NCBI GenBank assembly: GCA_964490975.1
Contig: CAZBEQ010000014.1
Span: 6,800-70,799, forward strand
DNA: 64,000 nucleotides
Source: DTU013 sp964490975
Lineage (GTDB): Bacteria > Bacillota > Clostridia > Acetivibrionales > DTU013
Direction: 5' to 3'
Shown here: positions 34,104-43,290 of the stretch, piece after piece
How positions within the stretch are numbered: position 1 is the stretch's first letter
Layout: each line of letters begins with the position of its first letter
Made by a program: the position numbers and the translations under genes
The notes under the pieces: model-generated
The model's database searches: none
What the model saw: the letters and a program-made list of their open reading frames with translations, nothing else
Told to the model about the DNA's origin: nothing

Positions 34104-35126
34104 ATGGCGAGGTCATCTGGTGGAAAATCTGATAGATCCGGCCGCGAAAAGGCGGCGATGCTGCTAATATCTCTCGGCCCTGAAAAATCAGCAGAGATTT
34201 TCAAGCACCTAAAGGAAGAGGAGATAGAGCAGCTTACTCTTGAAATAGCTAATATTAGAACAGTCTCCCCTGAGGAAAAAGAGAGGGTCATGGAGGAGTT
34301 CTATCAAATATGCCTTGCCCAGGAATACATTGCCGAGGGCGGTATCGGTTATGCCAAGGAGATCCTTGAGAAAGCTCTTGGTACGCAGAAAGCGTTGGAT
34401 GTAATCAATAAGCTGACAGTTTCTCTTCAGGTAAGGCCTTTTGAGTTTGTACGAAAGGCTGATCCGGCACAGCTCCTGAACTTTATACAAAAGGAGCATC
34501 CACAGACTATCGCGTTGATACTTGCTTATCTTAAGCCCCAGCAGGCATCGGTCGTACTGGCGGCGCTTCCTCAGGACAAGCAGGCTGATGTTGCAAGGCG
34601 TATTGCTGTTATGGACAGGACATCTCCTGAAGTTATTAAGGAGGTTGAGCGTATTCTGGAAAAAAATCTGTCATCGCTTGTTACAGAAGATTTCACTGCA
34701 GCGGGCGGTGTACAGGCAATTGTCAATATACTCAATACAGTAGACAGAGGTACAGAGAAGTATATCATGGAAACGCTGGAAATAGAAGATACGGACCTTG
34801 CAGAAGAGATAAGGAAGAGAATGTTCGTATTCGAGGATATCCTTTCACTGGACAACCGTTCTATACAGAGGTTCCTGCGCGATGTTGAAAACAACCAGCT
34901 TGCAATAGCACTCAAGGGTGCCACCGAGGAAGTTCAGAAGGTGATCTTCTCTAATATGTCAAAGAGGCTTTCGGAAATGATCCGGGAGGATATAGAATTT
35001 ATGGGCCCTGTAAGGCTTAAGGATGTTGAGGAGGCTCAGCAGAAGATAGTCAATATTATCAGAAAGCTTGAGGATGCAGGTGAGATCGTCATTTCCAGGG
35101 GCGGAGGCGATGAAATAATTGTATAA
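34104..35126 (+). CDS. fliG: Flagellar motor switch protein FliG
   Basis: 340 residues. The three FliG domains are seen: an N-terminal FliF-binding part (AAMLLISLGPEKSAEIFKHL), a middle part with the EHPQ motif (FIQKEHPQTIALILAYL) and a C-terminal torque domain with FVFEDILSLDNRSIQRFLRDV. ATG 34104 is favoured, with GGAGAGG 9 bases upstream. ATG 34086 would add six residues and overlap that site. It transmits torque from the stator. The stop overlaps the fliH start by 8 bases. Confidence 0.97.
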   Translation: MARSSGGKSDRSGREKAAMLLISLGPEKSAEIFKHLKEEEIEQLTLEIANIRTVSPEEKERVMEEFYQICLAQEYIAEGGIGYAKEILEKALGTQKALDVINKLTVSLQVRPFEFVRKADPAQLLNFIQKEHPQTIALILAYLKPQQASVVLAALPQDKQADVARRIAVMDRTSPEVIKEVERILEKNLSSLVTEDFTAAGGVQAIVNILNTVDRGTEKYIMETLEIEDTDLAEEIRKRMFVFEDILSLDNRSIQRFLRDVENNQLAIALKGATEEVQKVIFSNMSKRLSEMIREDIEFMGPVRLKDVEEAQQKIVNIIRKLEDAGEIVISRGGGDEIIV

Positions 35127-35871
35127 CCGGGTATTTAAAAACGATCAGGTGACATATGGAAGACCATATCAGATAAAGATGCCGGTCGTTTCACATAATT
35201 TCGCAGATATGGATGATGAAACGGATGCAGAAGAATATGTTCAGAATTCTACTGTAAATTCTGAGCAGCTTCTCGAAAAGGCACGGCATAAATGTGACAC
35301 GCTAATAAAGGAAGCGGAAATAGAGGCTGAGAGACTGCTGGAACAGGCACGTTTGAAAGCAGAAAAGGAAGCTGCGGATATTGCCGAGGAGGCATGGCAG
35401 AGAGGTTACGCAGAAGGAATGGAAGCCGCGGCTGAACAAAACAGGTCAATTCTTGAAGAAGCTGAAGGTATAAGGCAAAATGCAGCCGAGGAATATGATA
35501 ATATAATTGCCGGAATGGAAGAGGATATACTGGAGCTTGTTATAAAGGTGGCAAGAAAGGCTGTAGCAGGAGAACTGTCAGCAAACAGGGATGTTATTCT
35601 TCAATTGGTAAGCAGTGCTCTATCTGAGTGTTCAAATAAAAATGGAGCAGTAGTGAAGGTTTCTACTGCAGACAGCGAGTATCTTACGGAAAACAGGGAA
35701 CGTCTTGCAGCTGTTGCCGAGGGTGCAGCCGGATTAGAAATAAAACCTGACAGTACCATGAAAACAGGTGACTGTATTATCGAAACGCCTCTTGGAAGCA
35801 TCGATGCCGGAGCGGGAACAAGGCTGGCAAAAATGGAGGAGGCAATGAGAGAGGAATTCAAAGGCATATGA
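35119..35871 (+). CDS. fliH: Flagellar assembly protein FliH
   Basis: A 250-residue regulator of the FliI export ATPase. The N-terminus is variable and acidic. Residues about 45-120 are a charged, Ala/Glu-rich coiled coil (EKARHKCDTLIKEAEIEAERLL, then AWQRGYAEGMEAAAEQ). The C-terminal FliH/V-ATPase E-like domain includes ILELVIKVARKAVAGEL and TGDCIIETPLGSIDAG. The start is TTG 35119, inside the end of fliG, with GGAGG 11 bases upstream, suggesting translational coupling. fliI follows 19 bases later. Confidence 0.9.
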   Translation: MYNRVFKNDQVTYGRPYQIKMPVVSHNFADMDDETDAEEYVQNSTVNSEQLLEKARHKCDTLIKEAEIEAERLLEQARLKAEKEAADIAEEAWQRGYAEGMEAAAEQNRSILEEAEGIRQNAAEEYDNIIAGMEEDILELVIKVARKAVAGELSANRDVILQLVSSALSECSNKNGAVVKVSTADSEYLTENRERLAAVAEGAAGLEIKPDSTMKTGDCIIETPLGSIDAGAGTRLAKMEEAMREEFKGI

Positions 35872-35890
35872 TCCCGGGGAGGGTTTAGCA

Positions 35891-37201
35891 GTGCAAATAA
35901 GCCTTCAAAAATATCACGATGTTTTAGATAAATCGAATTTTCTTAAATACTTTGGCAGGGTATCAAAAGTGGTTGGCCTCACTATTGAGTCCGATGGTCC
36001 GGAAGTCGATATCGGTGAGCTGTGCGAGCTCCATTCTTCAAGGGGTAAAAGCATCATACAGACTGAAGTCGTAGGCTTTAAAGATAATAAGGTACTGCTG
36101 ATGCCTCTGGGAGAAATGACGGGTATCGGTCCGGGAAATGTTGTGGAGGCTGCCGATACAGTACTAAAGGTTGGCGTTGGCAGAAACCTGACAGGCCGCG
36201 TGCTCGACGGTCTTGGAATTCCAATAGACGACAAGGGGCTCTTCAGAGCTGAACAATATTATCCTATAAGCAACAAACCACCACATCCTCTAAACAGAAA
36301 ACGTATCACAGAGCCATTGACTCTGGGCATCAAATCCATTGACGGATTGTTGACTGTGGGAAAAGGTCAGCGTATCGGTATCTTTGCAGGCAGCGGTGTT
36401 GGCAAGAGTACTCTCATGGGCATGATAGCCAGAAATACGAAGGCTGATGTCAATGTCATCGCTCTGATAGGAGAGCGTGGTAGGGAGGTAAGGGAGTTTC
36501 TCGAGAAGGATCTCCAGGAAGAGGGTCTATCAAGGTCTGTCGTAGTAGTGGCTACTTCTGACCAGCCTGCCCTCGTCAGACTGAAGGGAGCTTCGGTAGC
36601 AACTGCGATAGCAGAGTATTTCAGGGATCAGGGCAAGGATGTGCTTCTACTAATGGACTCTCTGACACGTTTTGCCATGGCACAGAGAGAAGTTGGGCTT
36701 TCTATAGGCGAACCACCTGTTTCAAGAGGATATACGCCTTCTGTATTCGGCGCGATGCCAAAACTGCTTGAACGGGCCGGTAATTCTGAGAAAGGCTCGA
36801 TAACAGGTCTGTATACTGTACTCGTAGATGGAGATGATATGACAGAGCCAGTTACAGATACTGCAAGAGGTATCCTTGACGGACATATAGTGCTTTCACG
36901 TTCTCTGGCAAACAGGAACCAGTATCCAGCCATAGATGTACTTGCAAGTGTCAGTCGTGTTATGTCGGATATAATATCAAAAGATCATAAAAAGGCTGCC
37001 GCAGAGGTAAAAAAGGCTCTCGCCATATACAGGGATGTGGAAGATCTGATAAATATAGGTGCTTATGTAAAGGGCAGCAATGAGAAGATTGACCATGCAT
37101 TAAGCCTGATAGACGGGATATTGGGCTTCATTCAGCAGTCAACGGAGGACAAGTTCACTTTTGATGAGGTCCTCGAACAGCTGGATAGAATTCTTCATTA
37201 A
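35891..37201 (+). CDS. fliI: Flagellar export ATPase FliI
   Basis: A 436-residue F1-beta-like ATPase of the type III export apparatus. Walker A is GSGVGKST (167-174). IALIGERGREVREFLEKDL follows, Walker B is DVLLLMDSLTRFAMAQREVGLS, and the PPVSRGYTPSVFGAMPKLLERAG segment is typical. The start is GTG 35891 after GGGGAGGG. It works with FliH (upstream) and FliJ (downstream) to deliver substrates to FlhA/FlhB. Confidence 0.98.
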   Translation: MQISLQKYHDVLDKSNFLKYFGRVSKVVGLTIESDGPEVDIGELCELHSSRGKSIIQTEVVGFKDNKVLLMPLGEMTGIGPGNVVEAADTVLKVGVGRNLTGRVLDGLGIPIDDKGLFRAEQYYPISNKPPHPLNRKRITEPLTLGIKSIDGLLTVGKGQRIGIFAGSGVGKSTLMGMIARNTKADVNVIALIGERGREVREFLEKDLQEEGLSRSVVVVATSDQPALVRLKGASVATAIAEYFRDQGKDVLLLMDSLTRFAMAQREVGLSIGEPPVSRGYTPSVFGAMPKLLERAGNSEKGSITGLYTVLVDGDDMTEPVTDTARGILDGHIVLSRSLANRNQYPAIDVLASVSRVMSDIISKDHKKAAAEVKKALAIYRDVEDLINIGAYVKGSNEKIDHALSLIDGILGFIQQSTEDKFTFDEVLEQLDRILH

Positions 37202-37217
37202 CGTCAGAGGTGGATAA

Positions 37218-37667
37218 ATGGCCAGGTTCATATTCAAACTCCAGTCTGTTCTGAATATAAAGCAGCAACAAGAAGATAACAAAAAAAATGAACTTGGGAA
37301 AGCCATACAATTGCTTGAGGATGAAAAGCAGAAGCTGAGCGGGCTTGAAAGCTCACTTGCAGATACAGTAAGAGAGTTTAATGAAAAAGCAAAGAAAACG
37401 ACTGTTCATAAGCTAATAGAGTTCAACGAATACCTTTCTTTACTCAATTCCAGAATCAAGTCTCAAAAAGAAAATGTAAATAATGCAGCTCTTTATGTCG
37501 ATAAAGTAAGAGAAGAGTTACTTATGGCTGTAAAGGAAAGGAAAATCCTTGAAAAGCTAAAAGAAAAAAAACATGAGGAATACATTATAGAGCAGAAAAA
37601 GCTCGAGCAAAAAACTAATGATGAGATCGTCAGCTACAACTATAATGATAGTAGTGCGGGAGATTAA
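37218..37667 (+). CDS. fliJ: Flagellar export protein FliJ
   Basis: 149 residues, almost entirely a charged helical coiled coil. It starts with FKLQSVLNIKQQQEDNKKNELG, the usual FliJ opening, and ends in a Lys/Glu-rich stretch (KLKEKKHEEYIIEQKKLEQK). FliJ acts as the central stalk of the FliI hexamer and a chaperone-escort carrier. AGAGGTGG lies 6 bases before ATG 37218. The next gene starts 2 bases after the stop. Confidence 0.92.
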   Translation: MARFIFKLQSVLNIKQQQEDNKKNELGKAIQLLEDEKQKLSGLESSLADTVREFNEKAKKTTVHKLIEFNEYLSLLNSRIKSQKENVNNAALYVDKVREELLMAVKERKILEKLKEKKHEEYIIEQKKLEQKTNDEIVSYNYNDSSAGD

Positions 37668-37669
37668 GA

Positions 37670-38470
37670 ATGCCGGATAATTCAGACGCAAATTCAAACA
37701 AGGGCGGTAAGAAAAAGCGAAGCAAGGTCTCGACGATATTAATGATAATATTAGATATTGTTATCATAACCGCTGCTTTTGGTGCAGTTTTCTATTTTAT
37801 CTTTTATAACAATATAGGTGGAGTAACAGAAAAATACTATTCTACAGTAAAGAGCATACCCTTGCTTAATCTTGCACTGCCTGAAGCTCCGGATGCTCTG
37901 AACCCCAAATATATGACACAGGATGAAATAAGAAAGAAGTATATCGAATTTAAGGCTGAGAATGAGCAGCTTAAAAAGCAGCTATCCGATGCAGAAAAGA
38001 AAGCGGGAGAGCTGCAGGTCTATAAGGATGATACCGATAAGCTTACCCAGGAAGCTCAGACAAAGCTCCAGTCTCTGGAAACGAGGGAAGCCACCATTGC
38101 TGAAAAAGAAAAACAACTGGAAGAGCAAAAGAGCAAGCTTGATGAAATTATAGCAATGGGAGATAAGGAAGCATATAAACAGTACTATGAGTCCATCGAT
38201 GCAGAAAATGCCGAAGTGCTCTATCAAGCCGTTATCAAGGAGCAGCAGACTGATGAAAACATCAAGAAATTTGCCCAGGTTTACGCAGAGATGGATCCGG
38301 CGGCTGCAGCTGCAATATTTGAGCAACTCGGCACATCGAAGCTGGATATGATAACTGAAACATTGAAGGCAATGAACAAGGTGAATTCTTCAAAAATACT
38401 TGAAGCAATGCCTTCTGATTTTGCCGCTAAGGTTACTGACAAGCTCAATACACTCTATAAGGGTGATTGA
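37670..38470 (+). CDS. MotE/YlxF-like membrane protein with MgtE-N-like domain
   Basis: 266 residues. A basic N-terminus (GGKKKRSKVST) and one membrane helix (about 22-46) lead to a long extracytoplasmic coiled coil (about 88-165). The C-terminal domain (DPAAAAAIFEQLGTSKLDMITETLKAM...AKVTDKL) resembles the MgtE N-terminal domain. Its place between fliJ and fliK matches ylxF of Bacillus. In other bacteria MotE-type proteins chaperone the stator or the motor; that role here is inferred. GGGAGA precedes ATG 37670, and the gene is tightly coupled to fliJ. Confidence 0.8.
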   Translation: MPDNSDANSNKGGKKKRSKVSTILMIILDIVIITAAFGAVFYFIFYNNIGGVTEKYYSTVKSIPLLNLALPEAPDALNPKYMTQDEIRKKYIEFKAENEQLKKQLSDAEKKAGELQVYKDDTDKLTQEAQTKLQSLETREATIAEKEKQLEEQKSKLDEIIAMGDKEAYKQYYESIDAENAEVLYQAVIKEQQTDENIKKFAQVYAEMDPAAAAAIFEQLGTSKLDMITETLKAMNKVNSSKILEAMPSDFAAKVTDKLNTLYKGD

Positions 38471-38500
38471 TAAATATTTTAACGAGGGGGAGGTGAAAAA

Positions 38501-40120
38501 GTGAATTTCAATCAAATTTTGATGGGCAATGTTGTGGCGGATCAGTCAGTTTCATCTCTTATGACCGGAAACAGTCAAGCAGGCAGCAAGGGCAGCAGTG
38601 ATAACAGTGTGTTTAAACAGCTGCTTGGAAGCAGGATGAATGATACTTCCATACGAACAGGCAATGCAAGGGACACTTCAGCAGCAGGTCTTACCGAAAG
38701 GACGACTCAAAAGGAGACCGGGGCTTCAAACGCGCCGTTATACAAATCGTACAGACAGGTCCGTGAGAGTATGCAAAGAGCAGAGGCCAAAGATCGGGTA
38801 TATAAAAGCGAAGATAATTCCGCAGAAGCTAAGGTAATGTCAGAAGACAATGATAGCAGCCAGAAGCCTGAAGAAGCGGAAATGGAGTCTTCAATCAATG
38901 TAATACAGGTATTGGCGCAGCTGCTTGGAGTTGACCAGCAGAAACTCAATGAGCTCCTGGAGGAAAACGGTATACAGCCGGAGAAGCTGAACAGCCTTGA
39001 AAATGCAGCGGGTACTGTAAGACTGTTGTCAGAGGTGCTTGAACTGAACGAAGGCGGAAGGAATACCCTTGAGAAGCTGATGGATATGCTTAAGGATACA
39101 GCTGCTGCAGGTCAGAATACTCAGGAGTCTCTTCCACAAGATACGGAAGAACTAAACAACAGCAGGCAGCAGATGCAGGTAGCAGCGGAGGATATTAACG
39201 GACAGGCTGTTGCTAGAATGGAAGTACAGAAAACTATACCGGAAACCGAAAATTCCCAGCTAATTGCTAAAATATCGGAAAAGCTTGATGAATACGCACA
39301 ATGGCTTTCAGTCGATAAGGACTCCGTTGAGAACGAAATAGAAAAGCTGATGGAGCCGATGCTTAAACAAACAGAAGCATTCAAGCAGAGCATACCGCAG
39401 GTAGATCAGACAACAAAATCCGACACTGAACTCATTGAAGGCACAGCCAGCCCGGAAACAAAAATTGCTGGCGAGTCTGGTATGAAGCCAGAGGAGACAG
39501 CAGAGGACAATGAAAAAAGTGATCCTCAAACGAAGGATGAAGGCAAGGGACAAGAACTGTTATTGAAGCCGACACAGCAAAGTGAGAAGAATGTACAACC
39601 AATTTTCACTGCCATAAGCTCCGATAAAACCGTAGCAGCTCCAATTGAAAGCATCAGAACTGAAAGGCAGTCTGTGCCTGCAGGTGAGATCATAAGCCAG
39701 ATAGTGGAGAAGGCAGGAGTGGTTATTACACAGGACAAATCGGAAATGGTGATGGAGCTGAAACCGGAAAGTCTTGGCAGGATATCTCTTAAGGTGGTCA
39801 CCGAAAATGGCATAGTAATGGCAAAGCTCGTTGCTGAAAACAAGCAGGTACAGCAGGTATTGGAAACAAACCTGCAGACGCTCAGAGAATCAATGGAAAG
39901 ACAGGGGATCAATGTTCAAAGCCTCAGTGTTTCGGTCAGGCAGGATGGGAGACCATCTGACGGTAACAGGTCACAGTATGGAAATTCGCAGCGCACTGCC
40001 GAACGAAGAGGAGTATTCGGGACAAGAGCAATTGAAGGCATGATAACCGGCTTTACCGAAGCAACAGCAGCAAGCAACCCATACCTGAGGGAAAGCAGTA
40101 CAATTAATCTAACAGCTTAG
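38501..40120 (+). CDS. fliK: Flagellar hook-length control protein FliK
   Basis: 539 residues. The long, polar, Gln/Glu/Ser-rich N-terminal ruler region (1 to about 400) has no membrane segment. The C-terminal flg-hook domain (about 400-500) has MVMELKPESLGRISLKVVTENGIVMAKLVAE, followed by QQVLETNLQTLRESMERQGINVQSLSV. This domain interacts with FlhB to switch export from hook to filament. The start is GTG 38501 after GGGGGAGG. Sequence outside the C-terminal domain is poorly conserved in the family. Confidence 0.92.
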   Translation: MNFNQILMGNVVADQSVSSLMTGNSQAGSKGSSDNSVFKQLLGSRMNDTSIRTGNARDTSAAGLTERTTQKETGASNAPLYKSYRQVRESMQRAEAKDRVYKSEDNSAEAKVMSEDNDSSQKPEEAEMESSINVIQVLAQLLGVDQQKLNELLEENGIQPEKLNSLENAAGTVRLLSEVLELNEGGRNTLEKLMDMLKDTAAAGQNTQESLPQDTEELNNSRQQMQVAAEDINGQAVARMEVQKTIPETENSQLIAKISEKLDEYAQWLSVDKDSVENEIEKLMEPMLKQTEAFKQSIPQVDQTTKSDTELIEGTASPETKIAGESGMKPEETAEDNEKSDPQTKDEGKGQELLLKPTQQSEKNVQPIFTAISSDKTVAAPIESIRTERQSVPAGEIISQIVEKAGVVITQDKSEMVMELKPESLGRISLKVVTENGIVMAKLVAENKQVQQVLETNLQTLRESMERQGINVQSLSVSVRQDGRPSDGNRSQYGNSQRTAERRGVFGTRAIEGMITGFTEATAASNPYLRESSTINLTA

Positions 40121-40131
40121 GAGGTGAAAAA

Positions 40132-41052
40132 TTGAGTATATCAGTAGCAAGCAGCCAAAAAACCATACAACAGATAATCGATGATAACGAGTCAAAATTG
40201 TCAAACAGGGATACCGGTGATCTTGGCAAGGATGATTTTCTGAATCTTCTTGTAACACAGCTGAGGTATCAGGACCCGCTCAATCCAACCGATGATAAGG
40301 AGTTTATCGGACAGATGGCGCAGTTCAGCTCCCTTGAGCAGATGCAGAACCTGAACACCAGCTTCACAGCCACAAAAGCATACAGTCTTATCGGCAAAAG
40401 CGTAATAGCCAATGTAACGGATGAGACTACAAAAGAAGTCACTGAAATATCGGGCGATGTCTCAAGCGTAAATTACAGCGGCGGGAAGTATTACGTAGTA
40501 GTTGACGGGACTGAGGTGTCAGTGGATGACGTCGTTAAAGTGACAGAAGGCATATATTCTTCACAGAACAATCTGTCACAGTTCACCAACCTGATAGGAT
40601 GCAAGGTAAACGGTATCGTTTATAATTCGACAGATGGCGACATGATCAAGGTGAGCGGCGTGGTTAATTCGCTGCAGAAGGGCTTGTATGAGGATTATGC
40701 GATCCTTGATGGAGTAAGCACAGAGATAGCAGGACTCAATACGACAGTAAAGACAACTGATACGGAATACATAAAGAACACTCTTACTGTTGCCCATGAA
40801 AACGGAGAAAGTGTGAATCTGATAATTAAAGATCCAAGCACAAGAAAAAGTGTACCTGTTACGGCGACTATTAAAGAACTGAATTTCACAACGGATGGCA
40901 AGATCAAGGCGGTCCTCAATGGTGTACATGCTGCTATCGAGAGCATAACCAATATCACAAAGCAGGCTGACGCAGGAGACACGGCACAGAGCGGCACAAC
41001 AACCGGTGATGCAGCAGAGGCTGAACAGGCAGGTGGTACCGATGGTAATTGA
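40132..41052 (+). CDS. flgD: Flagellar hook capping protein FlgD
   Basis: 306 residues. The N-terminal FlgD region has LGKDDFLNLLVTQLRYQDPLNPTDDKEFIGQMAQFSSLEQMQNL (about 33-76), the part that caps the growing hook. The rest is a longer, beta-rich, repeat-like region (SGDVSSVNYSGGKYYVVVDGTEV and similar) and an Ala/Gly/Thr tail. Its extra length over short FlgD forms lies in this C-terminal part. The start is TTG 40132 with GGAGG 7 bases upstream. It overlaps the next gene by 11 bases. Confidence 0.95.
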   Translation: MSISVASSQKTIQQIIDDNESKLSNRDTGDLGKDDFLNLLVTQLRYQDPLNPTDDKEFIGQMAQFSSLEQMQNLNTSFTATKAYSLIGKSVIANVTDETTKEVTEISGDVSSVNYSGGKYYVVVDGTEVSVDDVVKVTEGIYSSQNNLSQFTNLIGCKVNGIVYNSTDGDMIKVSGVVNSLQKGLYEDYAILDGVSTEIAGLNTTVKTTDTEYIKNTLTVAHENGESVNLIIKDPSTRKSVPVTATIKELNFTTDGKIKAVLNGVHAAIESITNITKQADAGDTAQSGTTTGDAAEAEQAGGTDGN

Positions 41053-41449
41053 CAGTATGGGAAACAGTATCAACAGGCCTGTTATAACAGGTAAGCCCCA
41101 GATATCAGGAGCAGGAGCTGCGGGGAGTACACAAAGAAAGCAAAATGTAACAGCAGGTAATTTTGAAAGCATACTGAAGCAACAGGCGGGAATTGGAGAA
41201 ATCAAGTTCTCAAAGCACGCTGAGCTAAGGCTCCAGTCCCGGAACATCAGCCTGTCGCAGGCACAGAAGGACAAGATGAAGGAAGCTGTTGCAAAGGCAG
41301 AGTCGAAGGGCGTCAAGGATTCACTGGTGTTGATGGATGATCTGGCATTTGTGGTAAACATCAGGAATAGAACAGTAATCACAGCGGCAAACAGTAATGA
41401 ACTTAAGGAAAGCGTATTCACAAATATTGACGGAGCAGTAATAGTATAA
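41042..41449 (+). CDS. Flagellar operon protein, TIGR02530 type
   Basis: A 135-residue soluble protein. The conserved C-terminal half reads KFSKHAELRLQSRNISLSQAQKDKMKEAVAKAESKG, then DSLVLMDDLAFVVNIRNRTVITA. This is a family found only in fla operons between flgD and flgE/flgG, with no settled function. ATG 41042 follows GGTGG within the flgD end; upstream in-frame starts lie inside flgD without a site. The first 40 residues are polar and disordered-looking. Confidence 0.82.
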   Translation: MVIDSMGNSINRPVITGKPQISGAGAAGSTQRKQNVTAGNFESILKQQAGIGEIKFSKHAELRLQSRNISLSQAQKDKMKEAVAKAESKGVKDSLVLMDDLAFVVNIRNRTVITAANSNELKESVFTNIDGAVIV

Positions 41450-41505
41450 CAGCCGGACCCTTTCGGGAGGCTGAACATCCCTGATTGACGGAGGGGATGA
41501 CAACA

Positions 41506-41589
41506 ATGATACGGGACACTCCAGCAAGGTTTAGTTGCCAGGAAGGTCACCGTTGCGAACGATCGAAGGAGGTCGAACAGACGATATGA
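41506..41589 (+). CDS. Small ORF of 27 codons coupled to flgE
   Basis: An unrecognised 27-residue frame starting ATG 41506, 9 bases after GGAGGGG (41490-41496). It ends TGA 41587-41589, overlapping the flgE ATG 41586 in the form ATGA. The product is polar with two Cys (FSCQEGHRC). It may be a leader whose translation delivers ribosomes to flgE, whose own GGAGGT lies 12 bases away, farther than usual. Expression is unproven. Confidence 0.4.
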   Translation: MIRDTPARFSCQEGHRCERSKEVEQTI

Positions 41590-42890
41590 TGAGATCAATG
41601 TTCTCTGGCGTGTCAGGATTGAGGGCACATCAGACAAGGATGGACGTAATAGGTAATAACGTAGCTAACGTAAATACAGTAGGTTTTAAGTCGGGAAGGG
41701 TTACCTTCCAGGAAATATTCAGCCAGACCTTAAAAGGAGCAAGCTCGCCTGATTCAGCAACCGGCAGGGGCGGTACAAACCCGATGCAGATAGGCCTTGG
41801 ACTTGGAGTTGGAGCAGTCGATACGATCACTACAAGGGGCAGTCTTCAAAGGACAGATAACCCAACTGATATGTCAATCGAGGGTGACGGCTTCTTTATA
41901 TGCAAGGGCGGCAGCAATGATACTTTCAAGTTTACAAGAGCAGGCAATTTCAGCATAGATAAGCTGGGAAACCTGGTAACAGGCAGTGGACTCAATGTAT
42001 ATGGCTGGCAGGAGCTTAAGACTGACGGCAGCGGAGAGTTTGACACAGAAAAGCCTATAGAGCCAATTAACCTGTATACCGATTCCTACAGAAACAAGAG
42101 GATCATTTCAGCAAAGGCTACATCCACAGCACAGCTTTCCGGGAACCTGAATGCATCTATGCCGGTGGTTACCGGTACTCCAACTTCGGAGCAGATGTTC
42201 TCGGTTCCGATGACTGCATATGACAGCCTGGGTAACGATTACAAGGTCAATGTTCAGTTCTGGAAAACAGCCGCCACGGCTACGGGTTCAACATGGAACT
42301 GGACGGTTCCGGCAGGAACGGGCTACACTATTTCAACAGGAGCATCAGGTCAGCTGACATTTGATGAAAATGGTATTATGGAAACAGGAATGAAGCCTAC
42401 GACACCTGCAAGCTTTACACCGAATGCGATAACAGGCACAGATACTTTTGAAGTTAATTTTGATTTTTCCAAGATAACAGCTTTTGCAGCAGACAATTCA
42501 GTCAAGCCCCAAAGTGTAGATGGATATCCTTCGGGCAGCCTGGTTTCCTTCAGCGTAGGTTCAGACGGCATCCTGACAGGTATTTATGACAATGGTCAGC
42601 AGCAATCTCTTGGCTTGATGGCTATATCAGGCTTTGAAAACCCGGCAGGTCTCCAGAAGACAGGAGATAACATGTATGTGCCGACTACGAACTCTGGTGA
42701 TTACAAAGCTGTAAAGGCAGGCTCAAATGGCGTCGGAACACTTAATCCGGGAACTCTTGAAATGTCCAACGTTGACCTTTCAAAGGAATTCACGGAAATG
42801 ATAGTGACACAGAGAGGTTTCCAGGCAAACAGCCGTATAATTACAACTTCCGACGAAATGCTACAGGAACTTGTAAGCTTGAAGAGATAA
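41586..42890 (+). CDS. flgE: Flagellar hook protein FlgE
   Basis: 434 residues. The N-terminal axial motif MFSGVSGLRAHQTRMDVIGNNVANVNTVGFKS and C-terminal LSKEFTEMIVTQRGFQANSRIITTSDEMLQELV are those of hook/rod proteins. A FlgE-type middle domain with Thr/Ser-rich beta sequence at about 140-370 distinguishes it from the shorter FlgG. It polymerises into the hook under the FlgD cap, with length set by FliK. Start ATG 41586 with ATG 41589 adjacent. The 12-base gap from GGAGGT is long. A 27-codon ORF overlaps the start. Confidence 0.95.
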   Translation: MMRSMFSGVSGLRAHQTRMDVIGNNVANVNTVGFKSGRVTFQEIFSQTLKGASSPDSATGRGGTNPMQIGLGLGVGAVDTITTRGSLQRTDNPTDMSIEGDGFFICKGGSNDTFKFTRAGNFSIDKLGNLVTGSGLNVYGWQELKTDGSGEFDTEKPIEPINLYTDSYRNKRIISAKATSTAQLSGNLNASMPVVTGTPTSEQMFSVPMTAYDSLGNDYKVNVQFWKTAATATGSTWNWTVPAGTGYTISTGASGQLTFDENGIMETGMKPTTPASFTPNAITGTDTFEVNFDFSKITAFAADNSVKPQSVDGYPSGSLVSFSVGSDGILTGIYDNGQQQSLGLMAISGFENPAGLQKTGDNMYVPTTNSGDYKAVKAGSNGVGTLNPGTLEMSNVDLSKEFTEMIVTQRGFQANSRIITTSDEMLQELVSLKR

Positions 42891-42913
42891 CATAATATTG
42901 TAACATGATCCTG

Positions 42914-42956
42914 ATGCTGCGACGCCTCTGTTAATAACGGAGAGCGCCTGCAGCAT
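42914..42956 (+). other. Hairpin in the flgE-flbD gap
   Basis: ATGCTGC (42914-42920) and GCAGCAT (42950-42956) form the base of a stem. CTCT/AGAG forms an inner part across an internal loop. There is no T run, so this is not a standard terminator; it may be an RNA processing or stability element. Confidence 0.4.
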
Positions 42957-43072
42957 AGTAATAAGATGAAAAATTTGAAAGAAAGGATGAAAATTACTTA
43001 ATAGAATTTCAAAAAAGTACATTTTTCGTCAATATATTAAATTTTCTATTGAGTTTTTGAGGTAAAAATATT

Positions 43073-43276
43073 ATGATTAAACTGACTAGGCTTAACGGCT
43101 CGGTTTATGTCCTGAACAGTGATTTGATTGAAACAGTGGAATCGACACCTGACACCGTTATTTCCACAGTTGAAGCTAAGAAATATGTCTGTAAGGAATC
43201 TGTAGATGAAGTGATCAATAGGATCATTGAGTTTCGAGGGAGTATACAGATTTATGCGGATAAACACAAAGGATAA
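43073..43276 (+). CDS. flbD: FlbD-family flagellar protein
   Basis: 67 residues. The whole protein is the FlbD domain: MIKLTRLNGSVYVLNSDLIETVESTPDTVIS followed by KYVCKESVDEVINRIIEF. Small proteins of this type sit between hook and fliL genes in Firmicute and spirochete operons; the function is unclear. TGAGGT lies about 10 bases before ATG 43073. fliL begins 14 bases after the stop. Confidence 0.9.
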   Translation: MIKLTRLNGSVYVLNSDLIETVESTPDTVISTVEAKKYVCKESVDEVINRIIEFRGSIQIYADKHKG

Positions 43277-43290
43277 AGGGGGCATAAGGT

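Noticed and set aside
40576..41637. Long minus-strand open frame (353 codons) opposite flgD and the following genes
   Set aside because: It lies opposite strongly recognised flagellar genes, has low-complexity Ser/Cys/Phe-rich composition, and shows no ribosome site or known motif.
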